Positions 49,568-57,586 of a stretch of 64,000 nucleotides of DNA are shown piece by piece (within the stretch, counting starts at the first letter, position 1; each line of letters starts with the position of its first letter). Both the position numbers and the translations under genes were made by a program. The stretch spans positions 62,001 to 126,000 of the forward strand of contig CBDIHL010000043.1 in NCBI GenBank assembly GCA_965279125.1. The letters are read 5' to 3'. Below the pieces are notes generated by a model, which was not told where the DNA came from, made no database searches, and saw nothing but the letters and a program-made list of their open reading frames with translations. The stretch comes from Dinoroseobacter sp965279125 (GTDB lineage Bacteria > Pseudomonadota > Alphaproteobacteria > Rhodobacterales > Rhodobacteraceae).

Positions 49568-50292
49568 CTTGGACCGCTCAAAGCGCCGTCAAAGGCGTTC
49601 TGATCGTCCAATTGGTGCTGGCCGGGTTGTTGCTGATCGGCGAGGCGGGCGGCTCGTTCACCGGATCAAACGCGCCGCGCGCGCCGGGATTTGACGCGCC
49701 CGTGCGCCCCGGCGACCAGACCCGGCGGTATACTCAGGATGCGCCGAGCGCCCCGAACCGCCCCTACGAGATGCCTGCGGGCCTGCCCTCGCGCCTGTCG
49801 CTGGAGCGGGTGCAAGACGATGACACCGCGCGCGCCCTGATCGGCACGATCAGCCCCGGTGATGCGGATCGGATCGTCGAAGAGCTGGGCCGGGTGCAGC
49901 CGGAATTGCTCTACCTGAACTCGCCCGGAGGCTCGGTCATGGATGCGCTGATCCTCGGGCGGTATCTGCGCGAGGCGGGCATCGACACGCAGGTCACCCA
50001 AGGAGATATCTGCCTGTCAGCCTGCCCCTATATCTTCGCAGGCGGGGTCGTGCGCGCGGTCTCGGATGGCGCAGCACTTGGGGTGCATCAGCATTATTTC
50101 GGGGAAAACACGTTCCTTCCGGCCTTCCTCGCCGTCGAGGATGTGCAGCGCGGTCAGGCCGAGGTCATGACCCATCTGGACCTGATGGGCCTCGATGTGC
50201 GGCTGATGCGGCACGCGCTGGCAACCGGGCCGGATGACATCTACGTCTTTGTGGCCGAAGAGTTGACCGAGTATCGCATCGTCACCGATTAG
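49564..50292 (+). CDS. ClpP-fold exported protein (COG3904-like)
   Basis: 242 residues with an N-terminal membrane anchor (VKGVLIVQLVLAGLLLIGEAG). The ClpP/crotonase-like core reads LLYLNSPGGSVMDALILGRYLREAGIDTQVTQGDICLSACPYIFAGGVVR, with Ser in CLSACPY at the ClpP nucleophile position and His in VHQHYF at the His position. Similar proteins are annotated as predicted periplasmic ClpP-like peptidases. A Cys pair (ICLSAC) may be disulfide-linked. Overlaps the preceding membrane protein gene by 4 bp and ends 4 bp inside the convergent small membrane protein gene. Confidence 0.75.
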   Translation: MTWTAQSAVKGVLIVQLVLAGLLLIGEAGGSFTGSNAPRAPGFDAPVRPGDQTRRYTQDAPSAPNRPYEMPAGLPSRLSLERVQDDDTARALIGTISPGDADRIVEELGRVQPELLYLNSPGGSVMDALILGRYLREAGIDTQVTQGDICLSACPYIFAGGVVRAVSDGAALGVHQHYFGENTFLPAFLAVEDVQRGQAEVMTHLDLMGLDVRLMRHALATGPDDIYVFVAEELTEYRIVTD

Positions 50293-50591
50293 CGCGCGTC
50301 GGATTTCACCGGGATCGGGGTCAGCTCGCGGATCGGCTCGGGTGCGCGGGGACCACCTTTGGGCGTCTCCGGCTCTTCCATGCGCAGGATCGTGAAGGCG
50401 AATTGCGCACCTGCGAAAATGATGCCGTTGAACATGAACAGCATTGCCGCCGCGATCCAACCCACCGGGCTGGTCGAGACGAGGTGCCAGAGGTTGGCCA
50501 CATTGAACCAGAACAAAAGCCCCACGAAGATCGCCGACAGCACGAAGCCAAAGGCAACGTTGTTGATATAGAGACGCACGAGTTTGGGCAT
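50289..50591 (-). CDS. Small two-helix membrane protein
   Basis: 100 residues from MPKLVRLYINNVAFG at 50591 (AAAGGAC ribosome site). Two membrane helices: FGFVLSAIFVGLLFWFNVANLW and GWIAAAMLFMFNGIIFAGAQFAFTIL. The C-terminal tail is Pro-rich. Conserved-looking but unnamed. Its last codons overlap the end of the convergent ClpP-fold gene. Confidence 0.75.
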   Translation of the reverse strand: MPKLVRLYINNVAFGFVLSAIFVGLLFWFNVANLWHLVSTSPVGWIAAAMLFMFNGIIFAGAQFAFTILRMEEPETPKGGPRAPEPIRELTPIPVKSDAR

Positions 50592-50650
50592 GGGCTGTCC
50601 TTTCGTTAAGCGGAGTTTACCAAATGGCAGCACCGCATGCAAAGGCAAGC

Positions 50651-51907
50651 CTAGCCAGCCACCTCTTTCATCGCCGCGAGGAACTGGCGCACTTCGTCGA
50701 GCGTGTTGTAATGGCTGACCGACACGCGCACGCAATCATCCATGCCCAAAGGCCCAAGCACATTGCCGCAATAATGGTCGTTGTTGCGGATATGAACCCG
50801 AATGCCGTGGCGGCGCAGGTGCTGGACCAGATCAGCGGAAGGCAAGGTTTCCAGACGCAGTGACACAACCCCCTCGCGCCCCGCAACCGCATCGCCGCCA
50901 ATCAAGGTGACGTTTGGCATATCGGTCAGGCCCGCAAGATTACCAATGCCGTTCAGCATCGCGTCGATCAACGAGGCCTCCTGATCGCCGATGGCTTTGG
51001 CAGCCGCCTCGATCCGCGCGCGGGGGGCTGTCTGGTCGCTGACGCTGCCGCCGAGCCAATCGAGGTAAGCCACCACATCCGAGAAGGTCGCATAGGAGCC
51101 ACTGTCGCGCGTCCCCAGCTCCCAGTTTGCCTCCGCCCCGCCGATGATCTGCTCTTTGGTGGCCGCCGTCAGCCGATCCGACGCCCAGCCGACCCCGTAG
51201 CCGTGGCGCGCGAACATCTTATAGGGCGAGACGGCATAGCCATCGGCGTGGCACGCCATCACATCGACTGCGCCGTGGCTTGCGTGCTGGATGCCATCGA
51301 CGATGATGAAGGCCTCGGGCGCGATTTCGCGCACGGCCTTGGCAATCGCAGGCACGTCCACCGCCATCCCGGTGACGGGCGAGGTGTGCACGATGCTGAC
51401 GACGCGCATATCGGGCGTCATCGCGGCGCGGTAGGCATCGACGCCGATGCAGCCGGTTGCGTCGTCATGGGCCACGCGCACCAAGGGGCGCCCGGTGACA
51501 TCAGCCCAGCGCGACATGGCACTGAACGAGGCCGGGTGCTCCAGCGTCGAGCCGAGCATCACCCCGCCCTCTTCCGCCGCCAGAGCCGCCGTGCGGATCA
51601 GCCGGAACAGCACATCCGTCCCGCTTTCGCCGACAAACACCTGACCGGCATCGCCTGCATTGAAGAAGAGCCGCATATCGGCTTTGCCGCGCGCAATCAT
51701 TCCCATCAACGCCTCAGACGCCCCATTGGCGCGCCCTTGATTGTCGGGATAGCTGGCATGAAGCGCGCTGGTCTCGACCACGGATTTCAGGCGCAGCGCC
51801 CCGCCGGCATTCTCGAAAAACACGCGCGGGCCCTCGAAGGGGCAGGCATCGATATGGGCAAACTTGTCCCGGACGGAGGCCAGAAGGCCGGGGGTGTCAG
51901 CGATCAT
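50651..51907 (-). CDS. Class V aminotransferase / cysteine-desulfurase-like PLP enzyme
   Basis: 418 residues. VFFENAGGALRLKSVVETSALH at the N-terminus. Cofactor residues: GESGTDVLFRLIRTAAL, LEHPASF, IIVDGIQHASHGAVDVMACHADGYAVSPYKMFARHGYGVGW with the PLP lysine in SPYKMF. It resembles the isopenicillin-N-epimerase/CsdA-like branch. The active-site Cys loop of true cysteine desulfurases is not evident, so a C-N or C-S lyase role is equally possible. It lies 29 bp downstream of nusB on the same strand. Confidence 0.82.
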   Translation of the reverse strand: MIADTPGLLASVRDKFAHIDACPFEGPRVFFENAGGALRLKSVVETSALHASYPDNQGRANGASEALMGMIARGKADMRLFFNAGDAGQVFVGESGTDVLFRLIRTAALAAEEGGVMLGSTLEHPASFSAMSRWADVTGRPLVRVAHDDATGCIGVDAYRAAMTPDMRVVSIVHTSPVTGMAVDVPAIAKAVREIAPEAFIIVDGIQHASHGAVDVMACHADGYAVSPYKMFARHGYGVGWASDRLTAATKEQIIGGAEANWELGTRDSGSYATFSDVVAYLDWLGGSVSDQTAPRARIEAAAKAIGDQEASLIDAMLNGIGNLAGLTDMPNVTLIGGDAVAGREGVVSLRLETLPSADLVQHLRRHGIRVHIRNNDHYCGNVLGPLGMDDCVRVSVSHYNTLDEVRQFLAAMKEVAG

Positions 51908-51936
51908 GGGGCAGTCTCCTGAGATAAGGGGGCGGG

Positions 51937-52413
51937 CTAGAAGGCGTCGGGCTTGGCCTCGCGCGCCATATGGTCGAGCACGGCATTGACGAATTTCGGC
52001 TCTTTGCCATCCGGGAAGAAGGCACGCGCCACATCGACGAATTCACTGATCACAACCTTTGGCGGGGCATCGCCTTCGGTCAACTCCGCCCCGGCGGCCC
52101 GAAAGAGCGCCCGCAAGGTGGGATCAATCCGCGCGATGGGCCATTTGGCCACCAAGGCGCGGTCGGTCATCTGGTCGATCCTGGCCTGCCAGTTCACCGC
52201 GTCGCGCACCAGCTTGCGGAACAGATCGATATTGCCCTCGGCCAGCTCGGCAGCGTCTTCCAGCTGCGGCAAGCCGAAGCGAAAATCCTCGAACTCGCGC
52301 AGGACCTTGTCGACCGCTGTCTCGCCTGCCTCCATCTGGAACAAGGCCTGCACAGCATAAAGGCGGGCTGCGGACTTCATCTGCCGCTTTTCGTCAAGGG
52401 TTGGCTTGCTCAT
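51937..52413 (-). CDS. nusB: Transcription antitermination factor NusB
   Basis: 158 residues from MSKPTLDEKRQMKSAARLYAVQALFQME at 52413. The all-helical NusB fold ends with LFRAAGAELTEGDAPPKVVISEFVDVARAFFPDGKEPKFVNAVLDHMAREA. It binds boxA RNA with NusE (S10) for antitermination of rRNA transcription. Its start overlaps the ribH stop (ATGA), the usual ribH-nusB arrangement. Confidence 0.95.
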   Translation of the reverse strand: MSKPTLDEKRQMKSAARLYAVQALFQMEAGETAVDKVLREFEDFRFGLPQLEDAAELAEGNIDLFRKLVRDAVNWQARIDQMTDRALVAKWPIARIDPTLRALFRAAGAELTEGDAPPKVVISEFVDVARAFFPDGKEPKFVNAVLDHMAREAKPDAF

Positions 52414-52943
52414 GCCCGGTCGGTCTCCGCCATCAGGATCGTGTCGGCAGGCTTGAAGCCCACCCCTTTGGTCACAGCCCCCCAACGCCGTTGCAGCGCG
52501 ATCAGATGCAATGCCGCCGCTGCCGCCCCGCCGCCTTTGTTCTGGCCATCCGGGTCAGCGCGCGCCCAGGCCTGATCATGGTTTTCGACGGTCAGGATAC
52601 CATTGCCGAGCGCCACCCCCTGCAACCCCAGCAGCGTCAGCCCGCGCGAGCTGTCGTTGCACACCGTGTCGTAATGCGTGGTCTCGCCCCGGATCACGCA
52701 GCCCAAAGCGACGAAGCCGTCATAGTTGCTCATCCGGTAGGCAGTGGCGATGGCGGCCGGGATTTCCAGCGCGCCGGGCACCTCGATCACTTCACTGGTC
52801 GCCCCAGCATCTGCGATGACCTTCTCGGCCCCGGCCACAAGACCATCGGCGATGTCCTTGTAATAGGGCGCCACCACGATCAACAGCTTGGTGGGTTTGT
52901 CCATCTTCGGAGTCTCAAGGACGTGATGCGCGGGGCCTGCCAT
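52410..52943 (-). CDS. ribH: 6,7-dimethyl-8-ribityllumazine synthase
   Basis: 177 residues. LLIVVAPYYKDIADGLVAGAEKVI, EVPGALEIPAAIATA (substrate loop), FVALGCVIRGETTHYDTVCNDSSRGLTLLGLQ with the catalytic His in TTHYD, and GNGILTVENHDQA. It condenses 5-amino-6-ribitylaminouracil with DHBP. It lies 3 bp downstream of ribBX and overlaps nusB. Confidence 0.96.
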   Translation of the reverse strand: MAGPAHHVLETPKMDKPTKLLIVVAPYYKDIADGLVAGAEKVIADAGATSEVIEVPGALEIPAAIATAYRMSNYDGFVALGCVIRGETTHYDTVCNDSSRGLTLLGLQGVALGNGILTVENHDQAWARADPDGQNKGGGAAAAALHLIALQRRWGAVTKGVGFKPADTILMAETDRA

Positions 52944-52946
52944 GGG

Positions 52947-54074
52947 TCAGCCTTTCGAGGTCGGAATTTTGCGGGTGCCGGAGATATTCAGGCCATAGGC
53001 CTCAAGACCGATCACCTTGGGGGTGGGCGAGTTGGTCAGCAAGATCAACTCGGATAACTCTAGCGAGGACAGGATCTGCGCGCCCAAACCATACTGCCGA
53101 AGCGTCTGCGGCGAGACCGCATCCTCGGCCACAATCTTCATGGTGGTGTCACGCAGCAGCACAACAACGCCGCGCCCCTCTTCCGCCACCAGCCGCATCG
53201 CATCACCAAACTCATCCGCGCGCCCCGGCCCGCCCGTGCCGATCACATCGAGCATCGGGTCCATCGCATGCATCCGCACAAGCACCGGCTCCGGCCCTGA
53301 GATGTCGCCCTTGATCAAGGCAATATGCTCGGCCCCTTGGGTCTCGTCGGCATAGATGCGCATGGTCCATTCGCCGCCATATTCGGACTGCACGACGGTT
53401 TCCTGCGCGACCTTCACCAGATTATCATGGCGACGGCGATAGGCGATCAAGTCGCTGATCGTGCCGATCTTCAGTCCATGCTTTTGCGCAAAGGCCACCA
53501 GATCCGGCAGGCGCGCCATCGACCCGTCTTCATTCATGATCTCGCAAATCACGCCCGAGGGGTTCAGTCCCGCAAGCCGCGAGATATCCACCGCAGCCTC
53601 CGTATGCCCGGCCCGCACCAGCACGCCGCCATCGCGTGCGCGCAAGGGAAAGACATGACCCGGTGTGGCGATATCCGCCGCCGTTTTGCCTGCATCGATG
53701 GCCACAGCCACGGTGCGCGCGCGGTCATGGGCGGAAATCCCGGTGGACACGCCCTCGCGCGCCTCAATCGAAATGGTAAACGCCGTCTCGTGGCGCGAGG
53801 AATTATACGACGCCATCAAGGGCAACCCCAACGCATCAATCCGCTCACCGGGCAAAGACAGACAAATCAGCCCGCGCCCGTGCATCGCCATGAAGTTGAT
53901 CGCCTCGGGCGTCGCCATCTGCGCCGGGATCACCAGATCGCCCTCGTTCTCGCGGTCCTCGTGATCGACCAGCACGAACATCCGCCCATTGCGCGCATCC
54001 TCAAGGATTTCCTCGATGGACGAGACAGCATCATGCCAGTCGGTTTCCACCTGTCCGGGGGTCTCAAACGTCAT
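52947..54074 (-). CDS. ribB: DHBP synthase fused to a degenerate GTP cyclohydrolase II domain (RibBX type)
   Basis: 375 residues from MTFETPGQVE at 54074. The N-terminal RibB domain is intact: DHEDRENEGDLVIPAQ (catalytic acidic motif), ISAHDRARTV, PGHVFPLRARDGGVLVRAGHTEAAVDISRLAGL. The C-terminal half has the RibA fold but lacks the three zinc cysteines: where RibA has a C-x10-C-x-C motif this protein has MHAMDPMLDVIGTGGPGRADEF. GTP cyclohydrolase II activity is therefore unlikely, and a separate ribA should exist elsewhere. It lies between ribE and ribH. Confidence 0.92.
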   Translation of the reverse strand: MTFETPGQVETDWHDAVSSIEEILEDARNGRMFVLVDHEDRENEGDLVIPAQMATPEAINFMAMHGRGLICLSLPGERIDALGLPLMASYNSSRHETAFTISIEAREGVSTGISAHDRARTVAVAIDAGKTAADIATPGHVFPLRARDGGVLVRAGHTEAAVDISRLAGLNPSGVICEIMNEDGSMARLPDLVAFAQKHGLKIGTISDLIAYRRRHDNLVKVAQETVVQSEYGGEWTMRIYADETQGAEHIALIKGDISGPEPVLVRMHAMDPMLDVIGTGGPGRADEFGDAMRLVAEEGRGVVVLLRDTTMKIVAEDAVSPQTLRQYGLGAQILSSLELSELILLTNSPTPKVIGLEAYGLNISGTRKIPTSKG

Positions 54075-54159
54075 CGGGGCATCCTCTTGAGGGCAGCTGA
54101 GCACATCGCGAACCACCTAGCTCAGCCCAGCCGAAATGACCAGACGGTGCCGCATGGGC

Positions 54160-54180
54160 AAACCCGCTATTTCAGGGTTT
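54160..54180. terminator. Hairpin between ribE and ribBX
   Basis: AAACCC (54160-54165) pairs with GGGTTT (54175-54180) over a 9-nt loop. The T-run lies on the plus-strand side (GGGTTTTTAAAA), so it would terminate antisense transcription better than the ribE transcript. No FMN riboswitch consensus is seen in this gap. Confidence 0.3.
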
Positions 54181-54191
54181 TTAAAATACTC

Positions 54192-54791
54192 TCAACCAGC
54201 CTCAGCCAAGCGCGCGACGTAGCGGGCGAGTGTGTCGATTTCCAAATTCACCAGATCGCCCTCGACAACATCTCCCCAGTTCGTCACCTGACGCGTATGG
54301 GGGATCATGTTCACGCCAAAGGTGCGGCCTTCGACCTCGTTCACCGTCAAGGAGGTCCCGTTCAAAGCCACCGAGCCCTTGGAGGCGATGAACTTCGCCA
54401 ACCCCTCCGGCGCTTCAAAAGACACCCGCGTGCTGTCGCCCTCGCTCGTCAGGCTCAGAACCTTCGCCACCCCGTCCACATGGCCCGACACGATATGGCC
54501 GCCCAGCTCGTCGCCGACCTTCAAGGCCCGCTCAAGGTTCACGCGGCCCCCCAAAACCCAGGCAGGCAGGTTGGTCTTGGACACCGTCTCGGCCGAGACC
54601 TCCACATCGAACCACGCGCCCCGGTCCGAGACCCCACGCGCAATCACCGTCAGGCACACGCCATCGCAGGCAATCGAGGCCCCGATATCAATCCCGTCCG
54701 CCGCGTAGCCGCTGTCGATGCGCGCGCGCAGATCGCCGCGCTGCTCAAGCTCGATAAGGGTGCCGATATCGGTGATGATGCCAGTGAACAT
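54192..54791 (-). CDS. ribE: Riboflavin synthase, alpha chain
   Basis: 199 residues with two tandem lumazine-binding barrels: MFTGIITDIGTLIELEQRGDLRARID (first) and FEAPEGLAKFIASKGSVALNGTSLTVNEVEGRTFGVNMIPHTRQVTNWGD (second). It converts two lumazines to riboflavin. First gene of the downstream rib cluster; ribD and nrdR, usually adjacent, are 5 kb away beyond the capsule genes. Confidence 0.95.
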   Translation of the reverse strand: MFTGIITDIGTLIELEQRGDLRARIDSGYAADGIDIGASIACDGVCLTVIARGVSDRGAWFDVEVSAETVSKTNLPAWVLGGRVNLERALKVGDELGGHIVSGHVDGVAKVLSLTSEGDSTRVSFEAPEGLAKFIASKGSVALNGTSLTVNEVEGRTFGVNMIPHTRQVTNWGDVVEGDLVNLEIDTLARYVARLAEAG

Positions 54792-55008
54792 AGGGGCCTC
54801 GCGTTGTCAGACACCGCGCAATCTAGCCCCCAGCCCCGGCACCACAAGCGCCAAATTTAGCGCCGCCTTGGCGACAAACCCCGGTAAGCGGCACTCTTTT
54901 GTGCCACGCAGGACACAGTTTCGCCCGATCCTGTGGATAACCTTGCAGAATATGAATGACATCCAGACCCTTAACACGGTCTAACCGCAGTCGCCGGGGG
55001 GCGTCGTT

Positions 55009-56322
55009 ATGAGTAAGAGAACGAACGCTATGGGTAAGAGTAAAGGTGCAGGCCGCGCTTTCTTGTTTCTACAAGGACCACACGGCCCGTTTTTCGCACA
55101 AGTCGCCGGCCAACTTCGCAAGACCGGGGCCGAGACATTTCGCGTAGGCTTCAATGCAGGCGACCGCCTGTTCTGGACCGGCGGAGGGTATTTGCCCTTC
55201 AAGGATGGGGCCGAGGATTGGCCGGATGCCTTCGAGGCGATGCTGGACGACCACCACATCACCGACATCGTGCTTTACGGCGACACCCGCCCGGTCCATG
55301 CGCGCGCCGTCGAGATTGCCCGCGCGCGCGGCGTGATGGTGCATGTCTATGAGGAAGGCTACCTGCGTCCCCATTGGGTCACGTATGAGCGCGGCGGTGC
55401 CAATGGCTTTTCCAAACTGATGGACACCCCGCTAGAGGACATGCAGGCGGCGCTGGCCAAAATCGACCTAGAGCTGCCAGCACCCCCTGCCCGCTGGGGC
55501 GATCTGCGCCAGCATGTGTTTTATGGTGCCACGTATCATGCCGCTGTCCTCTTCGCGAACTGGAGCTACCGCAATTTCCGGCCCCATCGCAGCCTGACCG
55601 TGGCGCAAGAATTCCGCCTCTATATCCAGCGCCTGTTGTTGATGCCCTTCCAAGCGCTGGAGCGGTTCATCGCGACCCAGCGCATCAAGCATGGGGGCTT
55701 TCCCTATCACCTCGTCCTGTTGCAGCTGGAGCATGACGCCTCCTTCCAACAGCACGGCCCGTTCGAGGATATGGCCAGTTTTCTCGAAACCGTCGTGCGC
55801 GGCTTTGCCGAGGGTGCGGAAAACCACCACCACCTCGTCTTCAAGGCGCACCCTCTCGAGGATGGCCGCGCGGGCATTCCCGGCACGCTGCGCCGTCTGG
55901 CGAGCGAGCTTGGGATCTCCGACCGGGTCCATTACGTGCGCGGCGGCAAGCTGGCCGAACTGCTCGATCACACCCGCAGCGTCGTGACCGTGAACTCCAC
56001 CGCCGCCCAACAAGCGCTCTGGCGCGGTCTGCCGATCAAGGCGTTCGGCAAGGCGGTCTATTCCAAGCCCGAGTTCGTGTCCGGGCAGACGCTTCCTGCG
56101 TTCTTCGAGCATCCTCAACGCCCCGACACCAAGGCGTATCGCGACTACCGGCACTTCCTGATGGAAAGCAGCCAAATCACCGGGGGATTCTATGCCGCCC
56201 GCGCGCGCCGCCGCCTGCTGCGCCAAGTGGTCGATATGATGCTGGCACCGGAGGATCCATACGATGCGCTCACCTTGGGCACAGCGCCCCCACGCCACCA
56301 CTTGAGGGTGGACCAGAAATAG
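55009..56322 (+). CDS. kpsS: Capsular polysaccharide export/initiation protein KpsS (beta-Kdo transferase)
   Basis: 437 residues. Kdo-transferase features: FLFLQGPHGPFFAQVAGQLR near the start, VHVYEEGYLRPHWVTYERGG (about 114-133), FKAHPLEDGRAG (about 281-292) and HTRSVVTVNSTAAQQALWRGLPIKAFG (about 322-348). KpsS adds the first beta-Kdo to phosphatidylglycerol to start the group-2-capsule lipid anchor. ATG 55009 has a weak ribosome site; ATG 55030 in frame is an alternative. First gene of the plus-strand kpsS-wza/kpsD-kpsC cluster. Confidence 0.92.
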   Translation: MSKRTNAMGKSKGAGRAFLFLQGPHGPFFAQVAGQLRKTGAETFRVGFNAGDRLFWTGGGYLPFKDGAEDWPDAFEAMLDDHHITDIVLYGDTRPVHARAVEIARARGVMVHVYEEGYLRPHWVTYERGGANGFSKLMDTPLEDMQAALAKIDLELPAPPARWGDLRQHVFYGATYHAAVLFANWSYRNFRPHRSLTVAQEFRLYIQRLLLMPFQALERFIATQRIKHGGFPYHLVLLQLEHDASFQQHGPFEDMASFLETVVRGFAEGAENHHHLVFKAHPLEDGRAGIPGTLRRLASELGISDRVHYVRGGKLAELLDHTRSVVTVNSTAAQQALWRGLPIKAFGKAVYSKPEFVSGQTLPAFFEHPQRPDTKAYRDYRHFLMESSQITGGFYAARARRRLLRQVVDMMLAPEDPYDALTLGTAPPRHHLRVDQK

Positions 56323-56446
56323 AACCCAGATGTGGTAGCTGGCAGCCAAGATCACCAATGCTGCACAAGCCCACTGGAAATAAGTTCAACAATCCTGTAG
56401 GATTAAAAGAAAAACTTAAGGCAGAATTCGAGCAAGGAGCCCGCCT

Positions 56447-57586
56447 TTGACATCGCGAACCCTATGGACAGGAGCCCGTCTGGGCGTCCTCAGCCTGCTT
56501 GTCGTGACGACCGTCGCGGCCTGCGGCTTGCCCCGTTCCGGGCCGAACAAGCGCGAGATTTTCTCCAGCTCCGTGCAGCGCGAGGGCGACGCATTTGTCG
56601 TGTCCGTCACCGACCGGGTGGCGCGCGCAACGGCTGTGGCCCCGGCCTTCGGTTTCCCGCAATCCTTGCTCAGCGCAGGCCAAATCGGCAGCGACACGAT
56701 CCGCCCCGGTGACACGCTGGGCTTGACGATCTGGGAGAACGTTGAAGACGGGCTGCTCGTCGGCACCGGCCAAAACGCGGCTGTGCTCGAAGAGGTCCAG
56801 GTGGACGGCGCTGGCTTCATCTTCATCCCGTATGCAGGTCGTATACGCGCCGCTGGCAACACGCCCGAGGCCTTGCGCGGCGTCATCACACGCCAACTCG
56901 ATACTCAAACGCCCGATCCGCAAGTCCAGGTGCGCCGCCTCGCCGGAGATGGCTCGACCGTCACGCTTGTTGGCGGTGTCGCCCAGCAAGGTGTCTATCC
57001 GATCGAGCGTCCAACCCGCACCCTCACGGCCATGCTGGCGCGCGCAGGTGGCATCGTGGGCGAGCAGCAGATCACGACCGTGACCCTGAACCGGGGTGGC
57101 TCGCAGGGCAAAGTTTGGCTCTCGGACCTCTATGACAACCCCTCGCTCGACATCGCGCTGCGCCCCGGCGACCGCATTGTGCTGGCCGAAGATACCCGCG
57201 CCTTTACCGCGCTCGGCGCGACCGGCACCCAAAACCGCGTGCCGTTCACCGCACAGACCTTGTCCGCGATTGAGGCAATTGCCCAAGTCGGCGGCCTGAA
57301 CACCAACCTCGCCGACCCAACGGGCGTGTTCGTGTTCCGCAACGAGCCTGAAGAGATTGCCCGCCAAATTCTTGGTCGCAACGACATCACCGGCACCCAA
57401 CGCTTCGTCTATGTGCTGGACCTGACGCGCCCGATGGGCATGTTCCACGCGCGCGATTTCGTGATCCGCGATCAGGACACCGTCTATGTGACCGAAGCCC
57501 CGTTCGCGGTTTGGGACAAGACCCTGACCTCGATCACCGGCTCGCTCAGCACGGCAGGTGCGGCGCAGTCGCTCGCCGGAAACTAA
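56447..57586 (+). CDS. Outer-membrane polysaccharide export lipoprotein (Wza/KpsD type)
   Basis: 379 residues from TTG 56447 (AAGGAG, 7-nt spacing). Lipobox VAAC (Cys about 26). Poly_export domain (DTIRPGDTLGLTIWENVEDGLLVG, GFIFIPYAGRIRAAGNTPEALRGVITRQL) followed by SLBB domains (VTLVGGVAQQGVYPIERPTRTLTAMLARAGGI; LSAIEAIAQVGGLNTNLADPTGVFVFR) and a C-terminal VTEAPFAVWDK. It forms the outer-membrane channel for capsule. Its stop overlaps the kpsC start (TAATG). Confidence 0.93.
   Translation: MTSRTLWTGARLGVLSLLVVTTVAACGLPRSGPNKREIFSSSVQREGDAFVVSVTDRVARATAVAPAFGFPQSLLSAGQIGSDTIRPGDTLGLTIWENVEDGLLVGTGQNAAVLEEVQVDGAGFIFIPYAGRIRAAGNTPEALRGVITRQLDTQTPDPQVQVRRLAGDGSTVTLVGGVAQQGVYPIERPTRTLTAMLARAGGIVGEQQITTVTLNRGGSQGKVWLSDLYDNPSLDIALRPGDRIVLAEDTRAFTALGATGTQNRVPFTAQTLSAIEAIAQVGGLNTNLADPTGVFVFRNEPEEIARQILGRNDITGTQRFVYVLDLTRPMGMFHARDFVIRDQDTVYVTEAPFAVWDKTLTSITGSLSTAGAAQSLAGN

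Noticed and set aside
54075..54191. FMN riboswitch before ribBX
   Set aside because: No FMN-element consensus; only a short hairpin with the T-run on the opposite strand.
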